From Luzula sylvatica (lineage: Eukaryota > Streptophyta > Magnoliopsida > Poales > Juncaceae), in NCBI GenBank assembly GCA_946800325.1, contig OX326959.1, positions 16,832,862 to 16,896,861 on the forward strand: a DNA stretch of 64,000 nucleotides. The letters run 5' to 3'. The notes under the pieces are model-generated. The model saw nothing but the letters and a program-made list of their open reading frames with translations, was not told the DNA's origin and made no database searches. Both the position numbers and the translations under genes were made by a program. Positions within the stretch are counted from its first letter, which is position 1, and every line of letters begins with the position of its first letter. Positions 54,840-64,000 of the stretch are shown one piece after another.

Positions 54840-55144
54840 CTAAATAAGAGGTGAAACTGGGGGGTAATAGAGCCAAATATTCTAATTCATTTTTTCAAAA
54901 AAAAAATAGTGATTTTAATTTAGTGCAAGCTACAGCCACGCATGACATGTGATGTTGCACCTATTCTCCAATTAATATACATGTATTCTTCCAAAGTCAG
55001 ACTTTGAATCAATTATTTGGCAATTAATTTATTGTTAGATCATTGAATACATAAAACGAAGTATTTAGACAGAAATCATGCTTATCGCTAAAGAATAAAA
55101 CATTATTAGCACGATTAAGAGAAAGTCCAAAGTCCTTGAGAAAC
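54840..55144. other. NLR upstream region, part of a duplicated block
   Basis: Positions 55015-55060 (TTATTGTTAGATCATTGAA) recur at 61945-62000. The duplicated block seems to continue on the far side of the Copia element at 59990-60330. No gene seen. Confidence 0.5.
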
Positions 55145-55487
55145 GGTTGGTAATACGGGATTCGAATATGGATTTCTAATAGGAATTTCTAATAAACAAA
55201 ACTCTCTTTCTTAATTCTAATAGTTTCTTACAAGTCTTTCTCTCTTTTCTAATTGATATTTGATGATATAAATTGCTAAACATCCAACCCTATTTATAAG
55301 CTCCATAAACTTGAGATACAAGAAATTAAACCTTGCCTTAAAAACTATTTCCTAAACTAATTTCCTTATAATTAAAATCTGCCCCATAATTATTTCCTAA
55401 ACTTCTTTCCTTAAAATAATATTTCCCTAAAATTATTTGGGCTAATTAAACTTGATAAATATTTAATTGGGCTTGGGCTTATTAACA
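55145..55487 (-). repeat. 3' LTR of the Copia element
   Basis: On the minus strand it runs from TGTTAATAAGCCC to CCCGTATTACCAAC, with the last base changed from A to C. The polypurine tract precedes it at 55500-55488. Confidence 0.9.
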
Positions 55488-56340
55488 AATTCCTCCCTTA
55501 AGCTCAAGCTTGTTCTTCATCCCGATCATCGTCTTGAAGTTCTCAAACAGGGTTGTCGGAAGCGGCTTCGTGAAGATGTCTGCTACCTGGTCCTGGCTCG
55601 CCACATGAATCATTCGCATATCGCCTTTCTTCACCTGCTCTCGAATGAAGTGAAAACACACATCAATGTGCTTACTCCTCTCATGATGGACCGGATTCTT
55701 TGCTAGCTCGATTGCGGATTTATTGTCGACTCGTATCTCAGTCGCTTCGTGTTGCGTCATCTTCAACTCGTGCAACAAATTTCTTAACCATGTCGCATGA
55801 CACACACACCATGATGCTGCCACATATTCCGCCTCGCACGTCGATAGCGTCATTATTGGTTGTTTCTTCGATAGCCACGTAAATGCAGTATCTCCCATGA
55901 AAAACACATAACCTGCTGTGCTTTTTCGATCGTCAACATCTCCACACCAATCACTGTCCGAGTAGCCCACCAGCTTGTATTCGTCCGTCCTCGAGTAGTA
56001 TAACCCGAGTGATTCAGTACCGAAGAATGTACCGAAGAATCCTTTTTATCGCTTTCCAGTGTGAATGTCTCGGTTCCTCCATGAATCGACTCACCACCCC
56101 AACACTATACGCAATGTCGGGCCGAGTACAAGTAAGGTACCGCAAACTCCCAACCAAACTTCGAAATTTGCTCGGATCAACTCTGTCTCCTCCCTCAAAT
56201 TTAGAGAGTTTCGCACCGAGCTCCATCGGGGTCGTCACTGGGTTGCTGTCCTCCATCTTGTACATCTTCCAGAATATTCTTCGCATATGCCTCCTGTGAT
56301 ACAAAAATTCCCGACTCACCTTGTTTAACTTCGAGGCCAA
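55482..56340 (-). pseudogene. Copia reverse transcriptase end and RNase H
   Basis: This part is out of frame with the main pol frame. One piece (about 56272-56014) encodes [18 protein letters not shown] to RSLVGSLRYLTCTRPDIAYSVG. The next (56030-55482) encodes YSDSDWCGD, STCEAEYVA, DNKSAIELAKN and HERSKHID, the catalytic acids of Copia RNase H, and ends LKGGIC at the polypurine tract. The two frameshifts are near 56272 (one base missing in the codon after KNILE) and near 56020-56040, beside a 12-bp tandem ATTCTTCGGTAC. Confidence 0.9.
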
Positions 56341-58927
56341 GGAAGTATTTCATCAGACCCAAATCTGTCATCTCGAATTCTCGCGTCATCGCTTCTTTGA
56401 ATTCCTTTGCCATCTTCTCATTACTCCCCATGAAAATCAGATCATCAACATAGAGAGCAACAAACAACACGTCTTTTTCCTTCTTCCTCACGTACAATGC
56501 ATGTTCGTATGGGCATTGTACAAAGCCGCTCTTCTTGAAGTATGTGTCGATTCGGGTATTCCATGCTCGAGGTGCCTGTTTGAGCCCGTACAACGCCTTT
56601 CTCAACTTCAACACCTTTTCTTCTTTTCCAGTTTTCACGTAACCAGGTGGTTGCTCGACATAGACTTCTTCTTCGAGCACGCCATTCAGAAATGCTGATT
56701 TCACGTCCATCTGATAGATCGACCACTTGAATTGAGCTGCTTGAGATATGATAAGTCGGATCGTCTCCATTCTCGCAACAGGAGCAAAAACCTCATCGTA
56801 ATCAATACCGGCCTGTTGCCGATACCCCTTCGCCACCAATCGAGCCTTGTACCTTTCGATCTCGCCTTGAGCATTCGTCTTCTTCTTGTACACCCACTTG
56901 ACTCCTATGGGCCTGCATCCTTTTGGTAACTCGACCAAGTCCCACGTCTTGTTTTTCTCGATAGCCCCAATCTCTTCATCCATCGCGGCTTTCCATTTCT
57001 TGTTTCTCACGGCTTCTTCAAAGGAAATATTCTCCGCATCTTCCAAAAGACAAACAAGATGTACCTCACTGGTTGCATCGTATAGCTCTTGTAGGCTCCG
57101 TGTGCGTGTCTGTCTCGGTTCGTCTTCTTCAACAAGTATTGCAGGGCTAGTCGGTACAATAGCTGCGGATTCTTTTTTCTCAGACTCGTCTGACTCGGCA
57201 TCCTCATCGTCCATCTCGCACTTCTTACTCCAGTTCCATGCGCTCTTCTCATTCACATGAACATCTCGACTCACCACAACCTTTCTTTCAATCGGGTCGT
57301 ACAACTTGTATGCCTTCGTTTTCTCGTCATATCCAATGAACACGAACTTCTTGCTTTTATCATCGAGCTTCGTTCTCCTTTGATCCGGTACATGTGCATA
57401 TGCCACACTTCCGAACACCTTGAAATGCGACACCGTCGGTTTTTGCCTGCTCCAAGCTTCTTGAGGTGTTTTCTCGCCTAATTTTGCATGAGGACATCGA
57501 TTTTGTACATACACCGCACACTGTACCGCCTCGGCCCAAAATTCTTTTGGCACTCCTTTGCTCTTCAACATCGATCGAACCATGTCGAGAATGGTCCGGT
57601 TCTTCCTCTCGGCCACACCATTTTGCTGAGGCGAGTATGGCACAGTCAAGAATCTCTTAATCCCTTGCTCCTCACAAAAGCTCGTAAATGCGGTTGATGT
57701 GTACTCACCGCCTCTATCTGACCGCAAAGCTTTGATGTATCGCCCGGTCATCTTCTCGACAAGCACCTTGAACCTCTTGAACACTACGAATGCCTCGGAT
57801 TTTTCCTTCAAAAAATAAACCCAGGTCCTCCTAGTGTAATCATCAACGAATGTAATAAAATACCTTTTCTCACTGAACGATTTCGGTGTGATCGGACCAC
57901 AAATGTCTGTGTGCACCAGCTCGAGAGGGTTTGCTGATTCATATTTCGTCTTCTTCTGAAATGGGACTCTTGAATGTTTACCGAGTACGCAACCTTCGCA
58001 AAATCTGCTCGTGTAGTCCATATCTGGCAAACCGTGCACCATGTCCTTGGCCAACTCTCGCAAGCCTCCATAGTGCAAGTGTCCAAACCGCAAATGCCAG
58101 AGCCAAGCTTTATCCTCCATGTCGACTCGTAAACACATTCTCTGCACACTTCTCAGGTTGAGCTTGAACATTCGATTCTTCGCCATCTCAACACGCGCAA
58201 CTAATTGACCTTGCTTGTCCTTCAGCTGCATCGTTCGATCTTTCATGAAGACCGAGTATCCTTTCTCCAATAGTTGCCCCATGATGATTATGTTGCTCTT
58301 CATCTCAGGCACGTAATAGACATTTTCGATATGTCCTTCTTTACCATCCTTCTGATAGAATCGAATTTTACCTTTGCCCTTCACTTGGATCTTTGACGCA
58401 TCTCCAAATGACACGTGCCCATCGTCTAGCTCCTTCATCTCTACGAAAAGGTGTTTGTGCCCGCACATGTGGTTGCTTGTGCCAGTGTCGAGGTACCAAA
58501 TCGTATCGCTCTCCGATGTGGTGTCTTTGTGAGCCATCATGAGAACACCATCATTTTCCTCCTTCTTTACTAGGTTGGCATTTTCTTTTACCTTTTTCTC
58601 GGACCAGCACTCCTTCGCGTAGTGTCCAGGCTTGCTGCAGTTGTAACACTCGACACTTGCTCGACTCGACCAGCTTCCTCGTCCACGACCTCGTCCTCGG
58701 CCGCGCCAATTTTGCTGATTCGGTTGCTTCTTTTCTTCTGAATTATAGTTTTCGCCTCTGCCTCGACCACCAAATCGACCTCCACGGCCGCGTCCTCTTC
58801 CTCGATTGTTCTCAGCGTACATCGCCTTGTCCTCAACTATGGTCGCCTTGACTTGCAGAGCTTCTTGGTGTGCCTCGTTCTCCTTCTTTTTCTTTCGCTG
58901 CTCGTGTGCTTCGAGTGAACCTGCCAA
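56201..58927 (-). CDS. Copia pol: zinc knuckle, protease, integrase, reverse transcriptase
   Basis: A 908-codon frame, in phase with the gag frame upstream and separated from it by one stop codon. An RG-rich stretch (residues 40-88) precedes the CCHC knuckle [14 protein letters not shown] at about residue 93. Protease is [13 protein letters not shown] at about 144. The pre-integrase zinc site lies near 282-310. Integrase has [18 protein letters not shown] and [11 protein letters not shown], carrying D, D and E. Reverse transcriptase has [32 protein letters not shown] and the catalytic YVDDLIF. The last 20 or so residues are frameshifted. The product would cut, copy and integrate the element's own RNA/DNA. 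Confidence 0.93.
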   Translation of the reverse strand: MAGSLEAHEQRKKKKENEAHQEALQVKATIVEDKAMYAENNRGRGRGRGGRFGGRGRGENYNSEEKKQPNQQNWRGRGRGRGRGSWSSRASVECYNCSKPGHYAKECWSEKKVKENANLVKKEENDGVLMMAHKDTTSESDTIWYLDTGTSNHMCGHKHLFVEMKELDDGHVSFGDASKIQVKGKGKIRFYQKDGKEGHIENVYYVPEMKSNIIIMGQLLEKGYSVFMKDRTMQLKDKQGQLVARVEMAKNRMFKLNLRSVQRMCLRVDMEDKAWLWHLRFGHLHYGGLRELAKDMVHGLPDMDYTSRFCEGCVLGKHSRVPFQKKTKYESANPLELVHTDICGPITPKSFSEKRYFITFVDDYTRRTWVYFLKEKSEAFVVFKRFKVLVEKMTGRYIKALRSDRGGEYTSTAFTSFCEEQGIKRFLTVPYSPQQNGVAERKNRTILDMVRSMLKSKGVPKEFWAEAVQCAVYVQNRCPHAKLGEKTPQEAWSRQKPTVSHFKVFGSVAYAHVPDQRRTKLDDKSKKFVFIGYDEKTKAYKLYDPIERKVVVSRDVHVNEKSAWNWSKKCEMDDEDAESDESEKKESAAIVPTSPAILVEEDEPRQTRTRSLQELYDATSEVHLVCLLEDAENISFEEAVRNKKWKAAMDEEIGAIEKNKTWDLVELPKGCRPIGVKWVYKKKTNAQGEIERYKARLVAKGYRQQAGIDYDEVFAPVARMETIRLIISQAAQFKWSIYQMDVKSAFLNGVLEEEVYVEQPPGYVKTGKEEKVLKLRKALYGLKQAPRAWNTRIDTYFKKSGFVQCPYEHALYVRKKEKDVLFVALYVDDLIFMGSNEKMAKEFKEAMTREFEMTDLGLMKYFLGLEVKQGESGIFVSQEAYAKNILEDVQDGGQQPSDDPDGARCETL

Positions 58928-59503
58928 TTAATCAACGGTCATTTGATATAAATCTTTCGACTCTTCAATAGCACACACCACGTTTTCGAACTTCTCGGTC
59001 AGAGATCGTAGAATCTTCTCAACAACTCTTGCGTCGGTTAGAGCTTCTCCGTTGCCTTTTAACTGATTCGCCACTCCTTGTACACGCGAGATGTAATCGG
59101 ACACTCCTTCCGATTCCTTCATCTTCATGGACTCCAATTCGCCTCGCAAAGTCTGAAGCCTCACTTGCTTTACTCGGTCGGCACCCTTGAACACTCTCTC
59201 CAAAGTGTCCCATGCTTCCTTCGAAGTTTTCGCGCCGGCAATCTTCTGAAAACCCGACTCGTCTACAGCTTGGTACAACAGGTATAGGGCGCTCTTGTCC
59301 TTCACTCGTTTCTCTTTCATTGTTTTTAACTGGTTTACCGTCTGCTCCGTTTCGGCAACCGGTTCCACGTAGCCAGCTTCGACTAACTCCCAAACATCTT
59401 GCGCACCGAGTAACGCCCGCATCTGGATACTCCATACTTCGTAATTCGTCTTCGTCAATAGCGGTAGCAGTATATGGCCAAAAGCACTCCCAGAACTCGC
59501 CAT
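58928..59503 (-). CDS. Copia gag N-terminal part, ended by a nonsense codon
   Basis: 191 codons from ATG 59503, which overlaps the end of the primer-site region. It has the UBN2-type gag domain (LLTKTNYEVWSIQMRALLG, SKEAWDTLERVFKG, VSDYISRVQGVANQLKG). It stops at TAA 58930-58928 within [15 protein letters not shown]. Relatives usually have Glu there (VDELxGSLxAHE), so GAA to TAA is likely. The frame then continues in phase into pol. The coat protein would form the cytoplasmic particle. Confidence 0.92.
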   Translation of the reverse strand: MASSGSAFGHILLPLLTKTNYEVWSIQMRALLGAQDVWELVEAGYVEPVAETEQTVNQLKTMKEKRVKDKSALYLLYQAVDESGFQKIAGAKTSKEAWDTLERVFKGADRVKQVRLQTLRGELESMKMKESEGVSDYISRVQGVANQLKGNGEALTDARVVEKILRSLTEKFENVVCAIEESKDLYQMTVD

Positions 59504-59519
59504 CGCTCTGATATCAATT

Positions 59520-59862
59520 TGTTGGTAATACGGGATTCGAATATGGATTTCTAATAGGAATTTCTAATAAACAAAACTCTCTTTCTTAATTCTAATAGTC
59601 TTTTACAAGTCTTTCTCTCTTTTCTAATTGATATTTGATGATATAAATTGCTAAACATCCAACCTTATTTATAGGCTCCATAAACTTGATATACAATGAA
59701 TTAAACCTTGCCTTAAAAACTATTTCCTAAACTAATTTTCTTATAATTAAAATCTGCCCCATAATTATTTCCTAAACTTCTTTCCTTAAAATAATATTTT
59801 CCTAAAATTATTTGGGCTAATTAAACTTGATAAATATTTAATTGGGCTTTGGCTTATTAAGA
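59520..59862 (-). repeat. 5' LTR of the Copia element
   Basis: It ends CCCGTATTACCAACA on the minus strand, followed by AATTGATATCAGAGCG (primer site) and the gag ATG. The outer end reads TCTTAATAAGCC, with one base changed from the TGTTAATAAGCC of the other LTR. Confidence 0.9.
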
Positions 59863-60340
59863 TAAACCCCATGTTTTTATTTTATAGAAATCATACAGCT
59901 GGCTTGAAAGTAATTGCAATAATAAAAATAATAAAAAGAAAGACGATGTATAACTTGTATTCTAGTTCTATGGTTTATTTATATTTCGAATTATTATTAT
60001 ACTATACTGCTCAAGCAAGTTGTGCAACGAATTGTTGAACAGCTAGGAGGAGTGATTATTGACACGCAACATGTATCTACTTTCTCCTCTTTTAAGAAAT
60101 GTAAACAACTTGAAAGCAGTTACTTTATTTGTTTTATTAACAATTCATCAATTATAAATAGAATTTTTTTAAATCAATCAATATCGTTTAGTCAACAAAT
60201 AATTAAGAATTTGCTCTAAATCCCACCAAGTAGTAATCACGTTACAAAGTTCATTATTGTCATATTTATATTAACATCGGAAACTCTGCTAGCAGCCTAT
60301 CCTTAATATAGAAAAATGGGGTTATATATGGCGTCACTCA
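59863..60340. repeat. Duplicated non-coding block, copy 1
   Basis: The section around 60020-60320 matches 62230-62545: CAATCAATNTCNTTTAGTCAACAAA, TTAACATNGGNNACTCTGC and AGCNNNCTATCCTT. Together with 55015-55130 on the other side of the Copia it resembles 61945-62545, so the Copia appears to have split one duplicated block. No gene is visible. Confidence 0.55.
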
Positions 60341-61940
60341 AACACAAAAAAGCATATATATATATTTTTAATACGTCAATCGAAGAATTAATGAGGATTA
60401 ATTGTATTAAGTATCAATCAAATCAATACTTAGTTGGATGATTCAATTAAATAGTTTAATCAATCCAATTAAAAAAATCTAATTAATCTTTCTCGATTGA
60501 CGCATCAATTTTTTTTTTCGTGTGTTCATGGGAACATAATATATTTAGAAATAATCAATTGAGTAGTTTTTATTTTAAGTTCAGGTTTGTGCAATTTTTT
60601 ATGTCACATCATCATAGTCCTTGAACAATTTAAAATTATTTAATTTTGTTCAGAGGTCTATAAATGAAAATAATATGAAGCATTTATGCATGTAACCCTG
60701 CAGCAAAAAAAAATTCGAAAAATAATCCGATTTTAACAAATATTCCAAAATTCACCCAACCCGGATTTTAATAACCCGATACCAACTGATTTAAAAACTA
60801 GTTGGTTTAATTAAGTTAAAACCATTATTTTCTGCATCAACGGGTTTTTAACACTCATTTTCTTCTGCATCATCACATCCTCTATATCCCTAATTAACAC
60901 TCTTTCTCCTCAACGGGTTTTTAACACTCATTTTGCATCATCACATCCTCTATATCCCAAATTAACACTTTAAATTAACTGGTAATTTACAAAAGATATT
61001 CGATTAACAATTAAATAATATATATTTAACATAAACATGAATTAGCAGTTACTAATTAATATTACTTAACTGTTAATCGAGTATATCTTGTTAATTATCA
61101 ATTAATTAAATGTGTTAATAAAAGATATAAAGAATGTGGTGATGCATCCGGGGAATGGTAAAATACTAAAATTTCCCTATATAATATAACAAATTTTAAA
61201 ACAAAATTAGTGATATATATTTTGATTGACTTGTCGTAAATATTTCATTTGGCCTATGCTAAGGCATGTATCACGACGTCCTTAACGTGCCACTTTGTTT
61301 GGATCTTGTTTCCCCTGTCATGCATGTGGCTGGTGATAAATATACTTTTCAATTGGGGTAATAAATAAGGGATTATACACAAACACACGAAAATGTGTTG
61401 ATGCGAACATCAAATTAATAGTTAAATTAAATAGTCTAATGAATTTAAATTCTCTCGATGGACGTATTAAATAGTTAAATTAAATAGTCTAATGATTAAC
61501 ATCAAATTAATAGGTTAAAATAATGGATTTGGATTTAATTAGTTGTTAATGAGTTTATTTTAATGAGTTAATGGATTCAATTTATTTGTATAATTTAATA
61601 TTTTTTAATTTTGTCATGTCATCGCTCAAATTGACTAAAAAATGATACGTCACAGTGTCACATCATCAGTTAACTGATGACTATACAGTTAACTGATGAA
61701 AAGGACACAAGTGAGCAAAATCAAGAATTCAAAAGTAAAAAAGAACAAATTAAATTTTAGGGGATAACTTGCAATTTTTTGAAGAGTTGAGACGACAAAA
61801 GTAAGTGAATTTTTTTTTTTGTGTGTATTCATGAAGCTGGGAGCATGATATTTATTATTTACCCAATAAATGGATTCCTTACGATCTGATCTCCCGGAAG
61901 AATATGGATAAAGTCAAAACTTGAATTTACTTGAATCCTG
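60341..61940. other. Intergenic with MITE-like pieces
   Basis: An inverted pair (ACGTCAATCGAAGAATTAAT near 60375 and its partner near 60490) lies within about 185 bp. Positions 60870-61190 begin and end like the MITE at 25244-25548 (CATCACATCC and GGATGTGGTGATG-type ends) and contain AATTAACAGTTAAT-like words. It also has a partial direct repeat, ATCACATCCTCTATATCCC, at about 60880 and 60940. No coding frame. Confidence 0.45.
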
Positions 61941-62562
61941 TGATCAATCTATTGTTAGATCATCGAGGACACAAAACTTTTAGTATATTGAAAAGTCAAG
62001 CTTACGGAGGAAGAAATCTACAATATTAGAATGATTATCTTATTTCTGATTTCTATCCAAAAGAGAGCATCCATCAAATTGGTATGGTTTCGGATAGGTT
62101 TCTCCACGGATTTTTTTTGTAAAAATAAAAAAATCGAGGGCATCAATTATGTTCACATTTAGCCGTGATTATGTAACTTGTAATCTAATTTAATGCTGTC
62201 TCGTTTTTTTTCTTTAGGAAACATTATAGTGTAGTGCAATGAATTATTCAACATTTTGCAGGAGAAATATCTGTATTCAAGTCGTATCTCAATTTGTAAT
62301 TTTATTTTGTTTTAAAGTGTAAACCTTGAGCCAATAACACTTTATATTTTATTCAACAATTGATCAATTTGAAATAAAAACATTAATCAATCAATTTCTT
62401 TTAGTCAACAAAATAGTTAAGTATTTGTGCTTAAACCACACCAAGTTATAGCCATGATAAGGTACAATTAATTTATTTTAGTGAAATTGATATTAACATT
62501 GGCGACTCTGCCAGCAAACTATCCTTTATTATTGAGCTAAAATCTATTATTTTCATTAGCGA
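61941..62562. repeat. Duplicated non-coding block, copy 2
   Basis: Counterpart of 55015-55130 plus 59990-60330, uninterrupted here apart from about 200 bp of unshared sequence. It gives the pre-insertion layout for the Copia at 55145-59862. Confidence 0.5.
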
Positions 62563-62563
62563 A

Positions 62564-62612
<49 letters not shown>
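62563..62612. repeat. (AAT)n microsatellite
   Basis: About 16 AAT units without interruption. Confidence 0.95.
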
Positions 62613-62814
62613 TGAGAACTTCTATCATACACCCATTTGATAAAATGATAGTTTAGGTACTAAAATTATTAATAAGTATTAAATACTTTTCTTCCATTGC
62701 TTGTAATTGATATTATCTCCATTCCATTTGATTTGTAGTCTTTCAATAATGATAAACAACTAAATTTTGTACCAAGATTTCATCTAGAAATATACGTAAC
62801 AAATCACACTGCAA

Positions 62815-63327
62815 CCAAATCAAACTTTTAAATGGAAATAAAATTCATGAAATTATTAAAAAAATAAAATATCATGAAATTATTAAAAAAATAAACAGAG
62901 AAGAATGAAAATAAAAAACTAGATTTTTAAACATATATTTTTCTATCACTATATTTTCAAGGTGTTTATTTATTATTGTCTTATGTTATTTTTTCATGAA
63001 TAATGAATGAAATATTAAAATTATATAAACACAACATGTAATAAATTTTATTTTTTTAAATCACGTGTTAAAAAATATTCATGAATTTTCTTTAATTAAT
63101 AAAATTAATAAAAAAAAAATAACAAAAGTATTTTTTAATTACTACATATGAAAATAAAAAGATATTTTACCCAAAAAATTTTAATATCATGCATGGTTAG
63201 TCTTAACCCCCATAGGAGATATTTGAAAATAAAACTTTGGCAGATGAGTTTTTTTGGAATTTCCAAAAAGATAAGGATTTTTTACAATATCCTTGAAACT
63301 TAGATTTTTTTTTCAAAATTTCTCACA
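62815..63327. mobile_element. Truncated MULE related to 6566-7587
   Basis: It carries the same core words as the 6.6-kb MULE (TTATTATTC-type, AAGGTGTTTATTTATTATTG) and its right terminus (AACCCCCATAGGAGATATTTGAAAATAAAACTTTGG, split here only for description), ending TTTTTTTTCAAAATTTCTC. No matching left terminus was found. A 22-bp duplication (CATGAAATTATTAAAAAAATAAA) marks its left side. Confidence 0.55.
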
Positions 63328-63744
63328 CCCAATTATATTTGTTTCTCTTTATTATTTTTGGTGGCTAAACCTAACGAGACAAATAAGAGTGATGGAGGAG
63401 GCAATTTCTAACGTGGAGAGAATGGCGGGCGAGAACGAGACGGACGAAGAAAGAGAACAATATTATGGATATTGAAAAAGAGTGATAGAGACGATGAGAG
63501 AGAGTTATTGTGAATGTTTATATTTTTGTTTAAGGTATAACTTTTCATAATAACATCAGTAATATCGCAAATAAAGAAATTTAAACAAAATAAAAAATAC
63601 ATGATGACATCACGAGAAACTATACTCAATCACAATAACTATGTATAAAAAAACAAATACTCTAGAAATAAAATAAAAAGTCGAAATTAAGATAAAAAAA
63701 ATGACATACAAAAAAAAGATAAATAACGACAAACTCCAAAACTG
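63328..63744. other. Probable Helitron body, no gene
   Basis: AT-rich apart from GAATGGCGGGCGAGAACG near 63420. It ends in the Helitron 3' signature that follows. Its 5' end was not identified. Confidence 0.35.
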
Positions 63745-63773
63745 CCGCGCATTTGTGCGGGAAAAAAAGCTAG
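63745..63773 (+). mobile_element. Helitron 3' end
   Basis: Hairpin CCGCGCATTTGTGCGG, GAAAAAAAG, CTAG at 63770-63773, then T. The DNA to the right is family X, whose reference copy near 8785 lacks the Helitron. Confidence 0.75.
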
Positions 63774-64000
63774 TATCATTTAAGAAAGGTTGAATTTGAT
63801 TCAGAACTTTCTCAGTACATGGGGCTATATGGATGGCCGTGTGCTTATTAGACATTCCTAAAAGAATTCGAATCGCTGAGAATATAACTGTTGCAGTTGC
63901 AATGTATACTTTGATGTTTTGGTAGAAGAATTCGGAAATAGATGTTTGGATTGATGTAATTGCAATGTCTTTATTTTATAGTTTGATTTGAACAAAAAAT
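63774..64000 (-). repeat. Family X fragment at window edge
   Basis: Inverted match to about 8560-8790 (TTGAATTTGATTCAGAAC, TAACTGTTGCAGTTGCAATG, GATGTAATTGCAATGTC). It probably continues beyond the window. Confidence 0.75.

Larger units (their letters stand above)
55145..59862 (-). mobile_element. Nearly complete Ty1-copia retrotransposon
   Basis: The element is 4.7 kb with two 343-bp LTRs that differ at about ten places by eye, so it is fairly recent. On the minus strand the order is 5' LTR (59862-59520), primer site TTGATATCAGAGCG, gag, zinc knuckle, protease, integrase, reverse transcriptase, RNase H, polypurine tract AAGGGAGGAATT, 3' LTR (55487-55145). The order INT-RT-RH defines Copia. 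The coding part has much higher GC than its surroundings. Defects are one nonsense codon and two frameshifts. The flanking pentamers do not match clearly, and both outer LTR termini have one changed base. Confidence 0.93.

Noticed and set aside
56009..59511. Many open frames of 64-138 codons opposite or offset to the Copia polyprotein
   Set aside because: They are shadows of the GC-rich gag-pol frame. None has a domain of its own.

Overview
The window reads as nuclear DNA of a flowering plant, most likely a eudicot. It is AT-rich and gene-poor and full of plant-type transposons: Ty1-copia elements with initiator-Met-tRNA primer sites, an L1-type LINE, Helitrons with CTAG ends, MULE/MITE insertions with 9-bp target duplications (TSDs), a hAT element with an 8-bp TSD, and tRNA-derived SINEs. 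The only recognisable host gene is an intron-containing CC-NB-ARC-LRR disease-resistance gene. No rRNA, functional tRNA, CRISPR array or bacterial operon was seen. The species cannot be named from the sequence alone.

Layout. 0-2.8 kb: AT-rich repeats and fragments of a dispersed repeat called 'family X' here. 2.8-4.7 kb: a 1.85-kb fold-back element with a very GC-rich core of inverted 37-bp-type repeats. 4.7-5.6 kb: a segment that looks like a captured gene start. 5.6-8.8 kb: the best copy of family X, split by a MULE. 9-13 kb: a direct duplication carrying the tail of a small membrane-protein gene, with a solo-LTR-like block and a Helitron end between the copies. 13.9-15.7 kb: a small LTR element whose interior is a 96-bp (32-codon) tandem repeat. 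16-22 kb: MITEs, a LINE tail with perfect TSD, and a local duplication that supplies the empty sites. 22.1-32.2 kb: an inverted family X copy broken by at least six insertions, among them a Helitron, a 2.0-kb LTR-type element and a deleted Copia. 32.2-35.2 kb: no clear gene. 35.2-40.8 kb: a nearly complete LINE on the minus strand. 40.9-44.8 kb: nested and tandem Helitrons. 44.8-45.5 kb: a Copia RNase H remnant and its LTR. 45.9-47.4 kb: a third family X copy.

48.3-54.8 kb is the resistance-gene region, all on the minus strand. A four-exon CNL gene (54702 to 50451) has an in-frame TAG where the NB-ARC joins the LRR. A partial tandem copy downstream (50182 to about 48770), split by a hAT element, still has a leucine codon at that site. 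Both larger introns of the gene carry SINE copies of one family. 55.1-59.9 kb is a nearly complete Copia element (minus strand) with similar LTRs, one nonsense codon and two frameshifts. The rest, to 64 kb, holds duplicated non-coding blocks, microsatellites, a MULE remnant, a Helitron 3' end and a family X fragment running off the window.

The genes here do not act together in a pathway. The window is mainly a record of nested transposition around a decayed NLR pair. Many insertions can be dated relative to one another because empty sites survive in duplicated copies inside the same window.
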